This document shows positions 37,319 through 46,122 of a DNA stretch of 64,000 nucleotides, in pieces. Both the position numbers and the translations under genes were made by a program. This DNA comes from Flavobacteriaceae bacterium. GTDB lineage: Bacteria > Bacteroidota > Bacteroidia > Flavobacteriales > Flavobacteriaceae. The notes below the pieces were generated by a model. That model did not search any database. It had not been told where the DNA came from and saw only the letters and a list, made by a program, of their open reading frames with translations. How positions within the stretch are numbered: the first letter of the stretch is position 1; every line of letters begins with the position of its first letter. Location of the stretch: assembly GCA_025800395.1 (NCBI GenBank), contig JAOXRU010000618.1, forward strand, positions 1 to 64,000, written 5' to 3'.

Positions 37319-38203
37319 ATATTCGGCAGGAACCTTGTCTTTGTGTTTCCATCTTTTATGGGTCCAGAAATAATATGCAGGATCATCCTGTATTTGTTTT
37401 TCTAACATACTCATAAATTGATCAGAAATTTGGTAATCTGGAATTTCAGCAGGATTATCCGAAAGCACATCGATATGTGCTCTATAATATCCTCTTTTGA
37501 CCTTTCGAACACTCATATAAACGATAGCCAAATCGTGTGTTTTAGCCAAAATTTCAGCTCCTGTATGTATAGGTACCATTACCCCCATAAACTTTCCCCA
37601 ATGTTGGGCTTTGTGCAACATAGGCGACTGATCACTTGCAAAGCCATAAACGGCTTGTACTTTATCTTTCTTGTGTTGGACCATTACCTCTCGGATTTTT
37701 TTGGTTACTACCAATGTAGTTCCAAACTTGGCGCGTATTTTGCGTACCAATCGATCGAAGTATTTATTTTCTATTTTGAGATAGATTCCAAATCCCTTAG
37801 AAGCAACATACTCATCTATTACAAAAGACCATTCCCAACTCGCATAATGGCTCATATTGATAATAATGCTTTTGTTTTGTTTTTCCAAAGCCAAAATGGG
37901 TTCTATGTTTTCTATGATGTAGCGTTTTTTTAGTTCCTCTTTGGAGGCACTCATGGTTTTGATCATTTCTAAAAAGAGATCGCACAAATGGTGGTAAAAT
38001 CGTTTTTCAATTTGCAATAATTCTTCTTCATTTTTTTCGGGCAAAGCCAATCGAAGATTGGCACGAACAACCTTTTTGCGATAGCCCAATAATTTGTATA
38101 AAATCAGGTATATAAAATCCGAAAAAGCATAAAGCATCGGAAAGGGAAGTATCGATATCAACCACAATAGGGGGTAAGCCAGTACAAAAACGATAAATTG
38201 CAT
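37313..38203 (-). CDS. LpxL/HtrB-like lysophospholipid acyltransferase
   Basis: A 296-aa inner membrane acyltransferase of the lipid A late acyltransferase family. The N-terminus has a hydrophobic anchor (1-30). The catalytic HX4E-type motif is MSHYASWEW (near 118-126), and SDQSPMLHKAQHWGKF near 210 is the second conserved region. It should add a secondary acyl chain to lipid A; Bacteroidota usually have one such enzyme. It converges on the MarR-GNAT gene with a 6-bp overlap and is divergent from the rhomboid gene. Confidence 0.88.
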   Translation of the reverse strand: MQFIVFVLAYPLLWLISILPFPMLYAFSDFIYLILYKLLGYRKKVVRANLRLALPEKNEEELLQIEKRFYHHLCDLFLEMIKTMSASKEELKKRYIIENIEPILALEKQNKSIIINMSHYASWEWSFVIDEYVASKGFGIYLKIENKYFDRLVRKIRAKFGTTLVVTKKIREVMVQHKKDKVQAVYGFASDQSPMLHKAQHWGKFMGVMVPIHTGAEILAKTHDLAIVYMSVRKVKRGYYRAHIDVLSDNPAEIPDYQISDQFMSMLEKQIQDDPAYYFWTHKRWKHKDKVPAEYL

Positions 38204-38220
38204 ACAATTGTTTTGAAGGG

Positions 38221-38228
38221 CAAATATA
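38221..38228 (-). promoter_or_regulatory. -7 element TATATTTG of the LpxL-like gene
   Basis: Minus-strand TATATTTG, 18 nt before the start at 38203. It sits back to back with the rhomboid promoter box at 38250. Confidence 0.55.
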
Positions 38229-38249
38229 GTATTTTCGATCCGCTTTCTT

Positions 38250-38257
38250 TATTTTTG
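38250..38257 (+). promoter_or_regulatory. -7 element TATTTTTG of the rhomboid gene
   Basis: Plus-strand TATTTTTG, 15 nt before the ATG at 38272, giving a leader of about 9 nt. Confidence 0.5.
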
Positions 38258-38271
38258 AAAAAACACTTCAG

Positions 38272-38925
38272 ATGATAAATGGAATATCTGTACCCCTCCT
38301 TGTTTTAATTGCTGCCAATGTGTTGGTAAGTAAGAAGGGGTTTGATGATGGTAATTTTTTTGAGCGCTACAAGTTTCAAATAGGACCAATACGGTCTGGC
38401 GAATACTTTAGAATGTTTAGTTCGGGTTTCTTACATGTAGATAGGATGCATTTATTTTTCAATATGTTTACCCTCTATTTTTTTACCGATATAGTAGTAC
38501 AGCGTTTGGGTACACCCAATTTTTTTATCGTTTATGTTGTAAGTTTACTTGGAGGAAGTCTTTTGTCTTTAGCGATGCATCAAAAAGAATACTATTATAG
38601 TGCGGTGGGTGCAAGTGGTGCGGTTACGGGTGTTTTGTATGCTGCGGTGATTTTGTATCCAGAAATGAAATTACAGTTTTTGTTTTTACCTTTCATTAAA
38701 ATTCCAGGTTATATATTTGGTATTGGTTATTTGTTGTACTCCATTTATGGGATGCGTCAGAAATTAGGGAATATTAGTCATAGTGCTCACTTTGGTGGTG
38801 CCATTGCTGGTTATGCAACGGTGTTGCTTATGCGACCTTATTTGCTGTATACCAATACTTTTTTGGTAGTAGCACTTGCCGTGCCTATCGTATTGCTTTG
38901 GATTATGGAAAGAAATAAAAAATAG
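38272..38925 (+). CDS. rhomboid family intramembrane serine protease
   Basis: A 217-aa inner membrane protease with six hydrophobic segments. The catalytic Ser is S115 in GASG (113-116) and the His is H173 in SAHFGGA. HVDRMHLFFN (55-64) is the conserved HxxxxHxxxN of TM2. Rhomboids cut transmembrane substrates within the bilayer; the substrate here is unknown. It is divergent from the LpxL-like gene and followed after 117 bp by the SIMPL gene. Confidence 0.92.
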   Translation: MINGISVPLLVLIAANVLVSKKGFDDGNFFERYKFQIGPIRSGEYFRMFSSGFLHVDRMHLFFNMFTLYFFTDIVVQRLGTPNFFIVYVVSLLGGSLLSLAMHQKEYYYSAVGASGAVTGVLYAAVILYPEMKLQFLFLPFIKIPGYIFGIGYLLYSIYGMRQKLGNISHSAHFGGAIAGYATVLLMRPYLLYTNTFLVVALAVPIVLLWIMERNKK

Positions 38926-39042
38926 CAGAATATATCTGATTGGATTTGGATGTTTTTTTTGGATATTTTTTCCATTTGCAATAAATAGAGTACTTTGGCA
39001 CAAGATTTGTCTAATGACTCTTAAACAATAGCACATAGCACA

Positions 39043-39729
39043 ATGAAAAAAAGTTTGATTTTAATTCTATTTAGTAGCATGAGTCTTATAGCCCAAGAAA
39101 AAGGAGGTCTTGTACCTAGTATTAGCGTTAGCGGTACAGGAATCATTAATGTCGTACCCGACAAAGCCATTATTAAATTACAAGTAGAGCATCAAGGCGA
39201 ATCTGCTAGTCAAACAAAAAAGATGGTAGATGAAGGTATAGATGGAATTATTAAATTTTGTAGGAAGAAAAGAATTGCATCAAATGATGTGCAATCCAAA
39301 CGTATACAATTACACAAAAACTACAATTATCAAAAAAAACAATATGAGTTTAGGGCATCACAAGCCATACATATTGTATTGCGAGATTTGAGAGATTTTG
39401 ACAATCTTATGGAGGGGCTTATGGATACTGGAGTCAATCGAATTGATGGCGTGCAAATGCTATCTACCAAACAAGGAGATTTGATGCGAAAAGCTCGAAT
39501 TCGGGCCATACAAGATGCCAAGCAAAAGGCTGAGGACTATGCCCATGCTTTGGGACAAAAAGTGGGAAAAGCAATTACTATATCTGAGTATTCTAATCCC
39601 CAACCAGTATACCGAGCAAAATCTATGGCTCCTATGGCCGAGAGTTCTGGAAGATTGGACAGAGAAACTTTGGCTGTAGGGGAACTTGAGATTAAAACGA
39701 GAATATCGGTCTTATTTGAGTTGCATTGA
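39043..39729 (+). CDS. SIMPL domain (DUF541) protein
   Basis: A 228-aa exported protein with a signal peptide (about 1-17, SLIAQ). The body is one SIMPL/DUF541 domain: ISVSGTGIINVVPDKAIIKL at the start, the KAEDYAHALGQKVGKAITI segment and a YRAKSMAPMAESS region near the end. Members are periplasmic or membrane-linked oligomers related to E. coli YggE, whose role is poorly known. A TCTCCT/AGGAGA stem with a long loop follows the stop, then a T run near 39773; this may be a weak terminator. Confidence 0.88.
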   Translation: MKKSLILILFSSMSLIAQEKGGLVPSISVSGTGIINVVPDKAIIKLQVEHQGESASQTKKMVDEGIDGIIKFCRKKRIASNDVQSKRIQLHKNYNYQKKQYEFRASQAIHIVLRDLRDFDNLMEGLMDTGVNRIDGVQMLSTKQGDLMRKARIRAIQDAKQKAEDYAHALGQKVGKAITISEYSNPQPVYRAKSMAPMAESSGRLDRETLAVGELEIKTRISVLFELH

Positions 39730-39947
39730 TAATCTCCTAAAAATAAGCCAATAAGGAGAAGCATTACATCATTTTTTTGCAAAGTAGAATTTGGTTTTTT
39801 GTGATAAAGAACTTAGTGAGCTTTTATTTGGTAAGTTTTTTTTGGTTAGCACTTTCAATTCGATCAAAAATATAGGCAATTAGCTATCGACTAGCTGCTG
39901 GAAGTTTCTATATATTTTATATTTTAGGGCTATAAATTCTAAAAAGA

Positions 39948-41927
39948 ATGCATATGTTTTTCGCAACCGAGAATCTGGAAAAAGAACAATGTTTGTACCT
40001 ATATAGAAGCATGTTAAAACCGCGTCTTATTGAAGAGAAGATGCTTATTTTATTGCGACAAGGAAAAATATCAAAATGGTTTAGTGGTATTGGACAAGAG
40101 GCTATATCTGTTGGGGTTACCGCAGCATTGCAAAAACACGAATACATTTTACCGATGCATCGCAATTTGGGTGTGTTTACCACAAGAGAAATTCCACTTT
40201 ACCGACTTTTTGCGCAATGGCAAGGAAAAGCTAGTGGATTCACCAAAGGGCGTGATCGCTCCTTTCATTTTGGTACCCAGTTATATAAAATTGTGGGGAT
40301 GATATCGCATTTGGGTCCCCAATTTGGGGTTGCAGATGGGATAGCCTTGGCAAACAAATTGCGCAAGCAACCATTGGCTACAGCAGTATTTACAGGAGAT
40401 GGGGGAACAAGTGAAGGGGATTTTCATGAAGCCCTCAATATTGCTGCTGTATGGAATTTGCCTGTGTTGTTTTGTGTAGAAAACAATGGGTATGGTCTGT
40501 CCACTCCAATAGCAGAACAATTTGCTTGTAAAAACCTAGCAGACAAAGGAGTGGGCTATGGTATGGAAGCACATATAATAGATGGTAACAATATTATAGA
40601 TGTATTTACACAGGTTAGTGCTCTGGCAGAAAGTATTCGAAAAGATCCTAGGCCAATTTTATTGGAGTTTAAAACCTTTAGAATGCGTGGTCATGAAGAA
40701 GCAAGTGGTACCAAATATGTACCAGAGGAACTCATGGAAATCTGGGCGGCAAAGGATCCAATTCAAAATTTTGAAAATCATCTTATAGAAAAAGGAATCT
40801 TAGACCAAGAGACGATATCTAACGAGAAAAAAGTGATTAAAAAGCAAATCAACGAGCATTTGGATATAGCGTTTAGGGAAGAGCCAGTAGGCTTTGATGC
40901 ATTACATGAATTGGAAGATGTATTTGCACCATATGAGCAAGAAATCATATCTCCCTCTGAAAGCAAAGAAAAGCTACGTTTTGTAGATGCTGTACGCGAA
41001 GGTTTGTATCAGAGCATGCAACAACATCCGGATTTGGTTATCATGGGGCAAGATGTAGCGGAATATGGCGGGGTTTTCAAAATAACAGAAGGATTTGTAG
41101 AAGCATTTGGCAAAGAGAGGGTTCGCAATACTCCTATATGTGAGTCGGCTATAGTATCAGCGGCTATGGGATTGTCGATTAATAAGATGAAAGCAGTTAT
41201 GGAGATGCAATTTGCAGATTTTGTGTCTACCGGATTCAATCCAATAGTGAATTACCTTGCCAAATCCCATTATAGATGGGGGGAAAAAGCAGATGTGGTT
41301 ATACGCATGCCATGTGGTGCTGGAGTAGGAGCAGGGCCATTTCATTCTCAGACCAATGAAGCGTGGTTTACCAAAACACCAGGACTCAAAGTAATATATC
41401 CCGCCTTTGCGCTAGACGCAAAAGGATTGTTGACGGCAGCTATTAACGATCCCAATCCAGTATTGTTTTTTGAGCACAAAGCTTTGTATAGGAGCCAGTA
41501 CCAGCAAGTTCCAGTCGATTATTTTACCTTGCCAATTGGCAAAGCTAACTTGTTGCAACAAGGAGAAGATGTCAGTATTATCACTTATGGCGCTGGCGTT
41601 CATTGGGCATTAGAAATTGCGGAGCAATTAAATGTGGATGCTGATATTTTGGATTTGAGGACTTTAATTCCTTTAGACAAGGAGGCTATTGTACAATCGG
41701 TTAAAAAAACTGGGAAGGCAATAATTCTGCAGGAAGATTCCTTGTTTGGTGGAATTGCAAGTGATGTATCTAGTTTGTTGATGGAAGAGGCTTTTATGTA
41801 TCTAGATGCCGCTGTAAGAAGAGTAGGTAGTTTGGAAACGCCAATTCCATTTGCCCCAGCTTTGGAAGCAGGATATTTACCCAAAAAACGATTTAAAAAA
41901 GCTTTGGAAGAATTGTTGGCCTATTAA
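39948..41927 (+). CDS. fused alpha/beta E1 component of a branched-chain 2-oxoacid dehydrogenase
   Basis: A 659-aa protein joining E1-alpha (about 1-320; thiamine diphosphate motif GDGGTSEGDFHEALNIAA...ENN near 145-180) and E1-beta (about 345-659; GQDVAEYGGVFKITEGF, PICESAIVSAAMGL). It should decarboxylate branched-chain 2-oxoacids and pass the acyl group to an E2 lipoamide; 2-oxoisovalerate-type enzymes with this fusion are common in Bacteroidota. Products feed iso-branched fatty acid synthesis. No E2 or E3 gene is adjacent. ATG 39948 and ATG 39954 are both possible starts. No clear promoter box. Confidence 0.92.
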   Translation: MHMFFATENLEKEQCLYLYRSMLKPRLIEEKMLILLRQGKISKWFSGIGQEAISVGVTAALQKHEYILPMHRNLGVFTTREIPLYRLFAQWQGKASGFTKGRDRSFHFGTQLYKIVGMISHLGPQFGVADGIALANKLRKQPLATAVFTGDGGTSEGDFHEALNIAAVWNLPVLFCVENNGYGLSTPIAEQFACKNLADKGVGYGMEAHIIDGNNIIDVFTQVSALAESIRKDPRPILLEFKTFRMRGHEEASGTKYVPEELMEIWAAKDPIQNFENHLIEKGILDQETISNEKKVIKKQINEHLDIAFREEPVGFDALHELEDVFAPYEQEIISPSESKEKLRFVDAVREGLYQSMQQHPDLVIMGQDVAEYGGVFKITEGFVEAFGKERVRNTPICESAIVSAAMGLSINKMKAVMEMQFADFVSTGFNPIVNYLAKSHYRWGEKADVVIRMPCGAGVGAGPFHSQTNEAWFTKTPGLKVIYPAFALDAKGLLTAAINDPNPVLFFEHKALYRSQYQQVPVDYFTLPIGKANLLQQGEDVSIITYGAGVHWALEIAEQLNVDADILDLRTLIPLDKEAIVQSVKKTGKAIILQEDSLFGGIASDVSSLLMEEAFMYLDAAVRRVGSLETPIPFAPALEAGYLPKKRFKKALEELLAY

Positions 41928-42511
41928 AGTCATTTGATACTTGTAGCCTTTATTCCTAAAGTGTAAATAACGTTATTTTATATTTCCTGAAGCAAACATT
42001 TGATAGTACTACTATTTTTATTGGCAACTATTTCATATGATCGTCCAATTGGATAGGAGTTTTGAAAAAAAAAAAAGCCTGCACCAAGTAGGTAACAGAC
42101 TCTTTTATGAACACTATTGAAAATGATAAGATTTTTTGGGCGGTTATTTGTTTTCTTATGCACTGCTAAAGTATGGCAAGTGTAGTTTTCGGCACAATGT
42201 AAGTTGTATAAGACGGGCTTTTTGTGGTGCATTGTACGATAGTTGTGGTAAGCCAGTTTTATTCTTACAAAACCCATTTTTGTAGGATAAAAATAAGGGA
42301 AATATTACAAGAAAAACTAAGGATTGAAACTAAATGTCTTGTTTACAATACTTCAGGATATAAATGAAAACAAGAGGATTTTAAATGTATCGGTGTATTG
42401 CTGATTTCTCCGATAAGATAGTGTAAATGGTAATGCGGAATTTGGATAAAAAGCATAAAAAAACAATCACATTAAAAAGAAGGGGAAACCAATAGATATA
42501 GGCTTTTAAAA
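41928..42511. other. gene-poor gap with an orphan minus-strand transcript signal
   Basis: About 580 bp between the E1 gene and the Bax-inhibitor terminator. A 99-codon minus-strand frame (41978-42277) runs through the terminator at 42065-42101 and looks spurious. A 37-codon minus-strand frame (42343-42456), beginning MLFIQIPHYHLHYLIGEISN, reads like protein and could be a decayed gene. In 42102-42285 inverted pairs such as TCTTATAC / GCATAAGA and ACAATG / CATTGT (minus strand) point to a structured RNA; a 6S-like RNA is one possibility. Confidence 0.35.
42065..42101 (-). terminator. strong orphan terminator, minus strand
   Basis: On the minus strand AGTCTG pairs with CAGGCT (one G-U), with inner ACC/GGT, followed by about 12 T. 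The next gene upstream on that strand (42570-43313) already has its own terminator at 42512-42544, so this one belongs to an unidentified transcript starting between about 42110 and 42500. Confidence 0.65.
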
Positions 42512-42544
42512 AAAAGCCATAGGTTGCCGATCAGCCTATGGCTT
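42512..42544 (-). terminator. terminator of the Bax-inhibitor gene
   Basis: AAGCCATAGG (42514-42523) pairs with CCTATGGCTT (42535-42544); on the minus strand a T run follows. It lies 26 bp after the stop at 42570. Confidence 0.82.
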
Positions 42545-42569
42545 ATAAAGATATTGTTTACTGTGTGTT

Positions 42570-43313
42570 CTAATCTCTAAATTTGCTGAGCAATCTCAAG
42601 ATTTCTAAATACAGCCAAATCAGGGTAACCATGATGCCAAAGGCAGCATACCATTCCATGTATTTTGGTGCTTGTTTGGAAGCTCCTTCTTCGACAAAAT
42701 CAAAATCGATCACCAAGTTGAGCGCTGCTATTACTACTATAAATAAAGAGATACCGATACCTATTGGACCATTTTCGTGCAGGTATGGTACATGGAAGTT
42801 AAAAAAGCTTCCAACAAAAGATATCAGATATACCAAAAATATTCCTAATGTAGCTGCCCCCACGATGAGTTTAAAGTTTTCTGTGGCGCGAATGATCCGA
42901 TATTTGTAAAGAAAAAGCATGCCAAATAATACCGATAAAGTGATGAGAATAGCTTGCATCACAATGCCCGAGTAGCTCATTTCCATATATACAGAAATAC
43001 CACCCAAACACAGTCCTTCTACCACGGCATACACTGGTGCAAGAGTAGGAGCTAGGCTTTTTTTACTAATGATAATAATAGCGACTATGAGTCCAGATAT
43101 AGCTCCTCCGATGGTGAGCATGCTTACATATTGTGCACCAACTCCTGTAGTAAACATGTTCCAGGTAAGTGCAGCAGAAGCCACCACGAGGAGTCCCAAC
43201 AAAAAGGTTTTGTTGACGGTGCCTTCGATGGTCATCGGTTCTGTAGTAAGGTCTATAGGTTGTTCAAAGGTTTTTTTTCCCAAAGCTGGGTTTTTAGATT
43301 TGAATATGGCCAT
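42570..43313 (-). CDS. Bax inhibitor-1/YccA family membrane protein
   Basis: A 247-aa inner membrane protein with seven predicted helices starting near residue 33 (TFLLGLLVVASAALTW) and ending with the conserved EWYAAFGIMVTLIWLYLEIL (here following PKYM). The family includes E. coli YbhL/YccA, linked to calcium leak and membrane protease control; the flavobacterial function is untested. It is a single gene on the minus strand with a good terminator; RNase P RNA lies upstream on the same strand. Confidence 0.9.
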   Translation of the reverse strand: MAIFKSKNPALGKKTFEQPIDLTTEPMTIEGTVNKTFLLGLLVVASAALTWNMFTTGVGAQYVSMLTIGGAISGLIVAIIIISKKSLAPTLAPVYAVVEGLCLGGISVYMEMSYSGIVMQAILITLSVLFGMLFLYKYRIIRATENFKLIVGAATLGIFLVYLISFVGSFFNFHVPYLHENGPIGIGISLFIVVIAALNLVIDFDFVEEGASKQAPKYMEWYAAFGIMVTLIWLYLEILRLLSKFRD

Positions 43314-43440
43314 AATATTTTCATTAAAATAAACTAATTACTAAATATGCATAAGATGCATTTTTAAAGATACGAAAAATAGAATTAAACTTTTGAATGA
43401 TGCTGAAAAATAAAAAGTTCTAAGAAGTCTGAAAACAAAA

Positions 43441-43734
43441 AAAGCAGATCATAAGCCGGATTCTGTATATCCTTATCATTTATCTAGATGAATAGTTGCC
43501 AATTCATTCAAACCGCCTACCCTCCAACATTGCGCGTGCCGCACTCCAGCGTTGGTTTACATGGCGTTGCACCGCATAGAGTTTACCTGATTTCACTACA
43601 GCATTATCTGTACATTCTTTCTGTTGCACTGGTCCTCGTCTCACAACGGACGGGTGTTACCCGCTATGCTGCACTATGGTGTCCGGACTTTCCTCTCTCC
43701 GACAACACGGACAGCGATAAGGTGATCTGCTTTT
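43441..43734 (-). ncRNA. rnpB: RNase P RNA, bacterial class A
   Basis: The minus strand carries the conserved core. The 5' end AAAGCAGATCACC pairs with the 3' end TGATCTGCTTT (P1). Then come GAGAGAGGAAAGTCCGGAC, ATAGTGCAGCATAGCGGG, CAACAGAAAG, GGAGGGTAGGCGGTTTGAAT (as separate blocks) and ACAGAATCCGGCTTATGATC at the 3' end. The RNA is about 294 nt, on the short side for class A. It cleaves the 5' leader of pre-tRNAs with RnpA. A T run at the 3' end (43434-43440) probably terminates it. A 96-codon plus-strand frame inside is spurious. Confidence 0.95.
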
Positions 43735-43739
43735 GTGGG

Positions 43740-43747
43740 CAAATATA
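43740..43747 (-). promoter_or_regulatory. -7 element TATATTTG of rnpB
   Basis: Minus-strand TATATTTG ends 6 nt before the predicted RNA 5' end at 43734, exactly the spacing expected for a transcription start. Confidence 0.7.
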
Positions 43748-43809
43748 CTATTTCAAAATGGGAAATATGCGTATATAAAAATTAATTGACGGCAAGCAGA
43801 TATATAGAA

Positions 43810-44358
43810 TTAGTTGCTATGTTCCCAATCGAAAAAGCTAAAACTACTGCCACCATAAGATCTGGTTTCCCAATAATGGGGAATTTTGTCCAATTTGGTT
43901 TGTTTTGGATGTTCTACGATTAAGGTGCCTGTGTTGGAAAGGAGCTTATTTGAAAAGCTAAGCGTTACAATTCTCTGATAGTCGGCAAGTTCAAAATGGT
44001 ATGGTGGATCTGCAAAAATCAAATCATAACTTTGAAGGTGTTTTTCTAAAAAACCAAAAACATTGGCTTGTATGGCTTGTACTGGTGCTTCCAGATGATG
44101 TGCTATTTCCGATATAAATCGCACACATCCTTTGTGTTGATCTACAGCTACAATTTTTGGACAAGATCTAGACGCGAATTCAAAACTAATACTTCCGGTA
44201 CCAGCAAAGAGATCCAATACTTCTATTTCGTCGAAATAATAGTAGTTATTTAGAATGTTGAATAGGGCCTCTTTGGCCATATCGGTAGTTGGACGCACAG
44301 GCAATTTTTTTGGGGCCTGCAATCTTTTTCCTTTATAAATTCCGGATATTATTCTCAT
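43810..44358 (-). CDS. rsmD: 16S rRNA (guanine(966)-N(2))-methyltransferase RsmD
   Basis: A 182-aa SAM-dependent methyltransferase. It starts MRIISGIYKGKRLQAP; SAM motif I is VLDLFAGTGSISFE (about 49-62) and the catalytic motif IV is FADPPYH. It modifies G966 in 16S rRNA. The start overlaps the DUF3822 stop by 4 bp (ATGA), so the two are translationally coupled, the usual Bacteroidota arrangement. Confidence 0.94.
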   Translation of the reverse strand: MRIISGIYKGKRLQAPKKLPVRPTTDMAKEALFNILNNYYYFDEIEVLDLFAGTGSISFEFASRSCPKIVAVDQHKGCVRFISEIAHHLEAPVQAIQANVFGFLEKHLQSYDLIFADPPYHFELADYQRIVTLSFSNKLLSNTGTLIVEHPKQTKLDKIPHYWETRSYGGSSFSFFDWEHSN

Positions 44359-45203
44359 AACAAAGCGTCGATAGGTGTGGTATCGTAAATGGGGTCTTCT
44401 TTGGTATATACCGTATCATAAGGGATGGGTAAGACCAAATTGCTGATTCTAATGTTTTTGATATAGGAATATAGCATCTTATAGCGATCGTCATTCATAT
44501 CGGTTTTACCAAAGACTTCTATTATTGTTTTTGCTGGATTGAGTTCGAGTTGTTCTAAACAAAATAGCACAAAGTAGACCAAATCTTCTTTGGTACGATA
44601 CGAAAAGCTATTGATGTATTCTAGGTTTTTGTTGTTGACAGCCAAAAGCACAAAATTGTTTGTATCCAAAACCATTTTTAGTATGGTTTCGTGTTTGGTA
44701 GAATTACTTCGAATATAGTGTTCTATAAGAATACTGTTGTAGTGTCTATATTGGAGTGTGTCAAATTGTTTTTTTGCATAATCAATTAGGTTTTTCCATG
44801 CTACATATACATTTACCAAATCGGTATTTGGAATTTCGTCAAACGCTAGAAAATCACTTTCGATTACTCTCGAATTGAATCGCAAATAGGAAAGTAGTTC
44901 TTTTTCGTCAAAAAGGTCTTTTGGTACGATGGTTGTTTTTTCGTTTTTGAAAAGCAGCTTTACCTCTTTGAAACGATATTTGGAGATTTCGGTAGATGCA
45001 ATAGCTTTTTTTAGGGTGAGTTCCACAGCTAGAGGAGACGGGTTTTCGTCTAAAACTGGAAATTCTTGATAGCTAACGATACTGTTGTTTGTACAGTTTA
45101 CGATACAAAAAGAAAGTCCACCCAAGCTTACTTGAATGGACAATTTATTGTAACCAGAGTAGAGAACTACCTCTCTACTAATTTTTGTTTTTCTTTGTGT
45201 CAT
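44355..45203 (-). CDS. DUF3822 family protein
   Basis: A 282-aa protein matching the DUF3822 family that sits next to rsmD in Bacteroidota. The fold is thought to be actin/FtsA-like or RNase H-like but no activity is known. Visible: LSIQVSLGGLSFCIVN at the N-terminus, a central FDEIPNTDLVNVYVAW and a C-terminal IEVFGKTDMND. The start at 45203 (MTQRKTKISRE) is chosen; it overlaps the upstream gene's 3' end by 26 bp. It overlaps rsmD by 4 bp downstream. Confidence 0.85.
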   Translation of the reverse strand: MTQRKTKISREVVLYSGYNKLSIQVSLGGLSFCIVNCTNNSIVSYQEFPVLDENPSPLAVELTLKKAIASTEISKYRFKEVKLLFKNEKTTIVPKDLFDEKELLSYLRFNSRVIESDFLAFDEIPNTDLVNVYVAWKNLIDYAKKQFDTLQYRHYNSILIEHYIRSNSTKHETILKMVLDTNNFVLLAVNNKNLEYINSFSYRTKEDLVYFVLFCLEQLELNPAKTIIEVFGKTDMNDDRYKMLYSYIKNIRISNLVLPIPYDTVYTKEDPIYDTTPIDALL

Positions 45204-45831
45204 AAAGGGTTGGCCAGTTACCACTGGTGCTCACATCGGTTAATGATCCAACATAAATTCTATCCCCATTTACACCATCTACAGAGATTGTGGCGTTTTC
45301 TTTTGCCAACAAATCTTTGTCCTGATCGTGTAAGATTACGTCTTTGTTTACACTAGCTTCGAATACTGGAATTTTTAAATCTCCGCGATCTAGTTTTCCT
45401 ATCTGCATCTTGAAATGCTCATTGTTTTTAGCATTTGGTACAAACATCAATTCTTTATATCGCGGATCATTTTTGAACAAAGAATCTTTAACAGGAACAA
45501 AATCAAGCGTATCAATTACCACTGTATCCTTTGGCATATCAATTCGGAATACTTTATCGTAATACATAAAAGTAGAATCCTTTTTTTCTAGGATGGTAAA
45601 CTTGTCGTTTTCGATGAATTTAATAAGACTAGGGAAATCTTTTGCGAAATCTCCATGGATTACTCGGTGTGCTTCCTGTGCGTCTCTAATATCTTTCAAA
45701 CGGTTGATAACTTCAACATAACGCTCTTGTTTCACTTTTTCAAATTTTATAGGAGCGTTGATAGATTGGTAAATCATGTAAGCTACAAAAAGACTCGCTG
45801 CCCATAAAACAATTTGAATTACTTTCTTCAT
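45178..45831 (-). CDS. conserved membrane-anchored protein of unknown function
   Basis: A 217-aa protein with one N-terminal transmembrane helix (residues 5-22) and a periplasmic body. KDIRDAQEAHRVIHGDFAKDF after the helix looks like the N-terminal helix of a pilin-like or PulG-like assembly protein, but there is no prepilin peptidase site. It is first in an operon with DUF3822 and rsmD. The same trio is, as I recall, common in Flavobacteriia. Function unknown. Confidence 0.8.
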   Translation of the reverse strand: MKKVIQIVLWAASLFVAYMIYQSINAPIKFEKVKQERYVEVINRLKDIRDAQEAHRVIHGDFAKDFPSLIKFIENDKFTILEKKDSTFMYYDKVFRIDMPKDTVVIDTLDFVPVKDSLFKNDPRYKELMFVPNAKNNEHFKMQIGKLDRGDLKIPVFEASVNKDVILHDQDKDLLAKENATISVDGVNGDRIYVGSLTDVSTSGNWPTLYDTKKNKN

Positions 45832-45871
45832 CTTATTATAATGTTGTTTAAAATTTACAAAGTGCTTTGCA

Positions 45872-45879
45872 CAAATCTA
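45872..45879 (-). promoter_or_regulatory. -7 element TAGATTTG of the DUF3822-rsmD operon
   Basis: Minus-strand TAGATTTG, 40 nt before the start at 45831. No TTG at the -33 spacing. Confidence 0.45.
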
Positions 45880-45924
45880 CAATTTTTTTTTATCTGTAAA
45901 AGTTTTTCGACATAAATTTCATGT

Positions 45925-45932
45925 TATCTTTG
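45925..45932 (+). promoter_or_regulatory. -7 element TATCTTTG ahead of the RecD-like helicase
   Basis: A perfect TAnnTTTG about 190 nt before the chosen ATG at 46123. The leader would hold two small adjacent hairpins (CCTC-AAT-GAGG and AAGGG-GTATT-CCCTT, about 45939-45966) and a 10-codon frame ATGAGAAGG... ending in TGA near 46067. A leader that long is unusual in this window. Confidence 0.45.
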
Positions 45933-46122
45933 AGCTTTCCTCAATGAGGTAAGGGGTATTCCCTTGTTTTGGTTATCATACTTGTGCGAATTTCCATTAT
46001 AAAATAGACAACTATTATTATCTTGTTTTGGACATGAGAAGGAGAAATATAAGGATTTTTTATAATTGAATATGGTTCTGTTTCTTAAACTTTTATTAAG
46101 CCTAAAAATTTTTATCACACCG

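Noticed and set aside
41978-42277. 99-codon minus-strand frame
   Set aside because: It runs straight through a strong minus-strand terminator and has no recognisable composition or domain.
43488-43778. 96-codon plus-strand frame
   Set aside because: It lies inside the RNase P RNA gene on the opposite strand.
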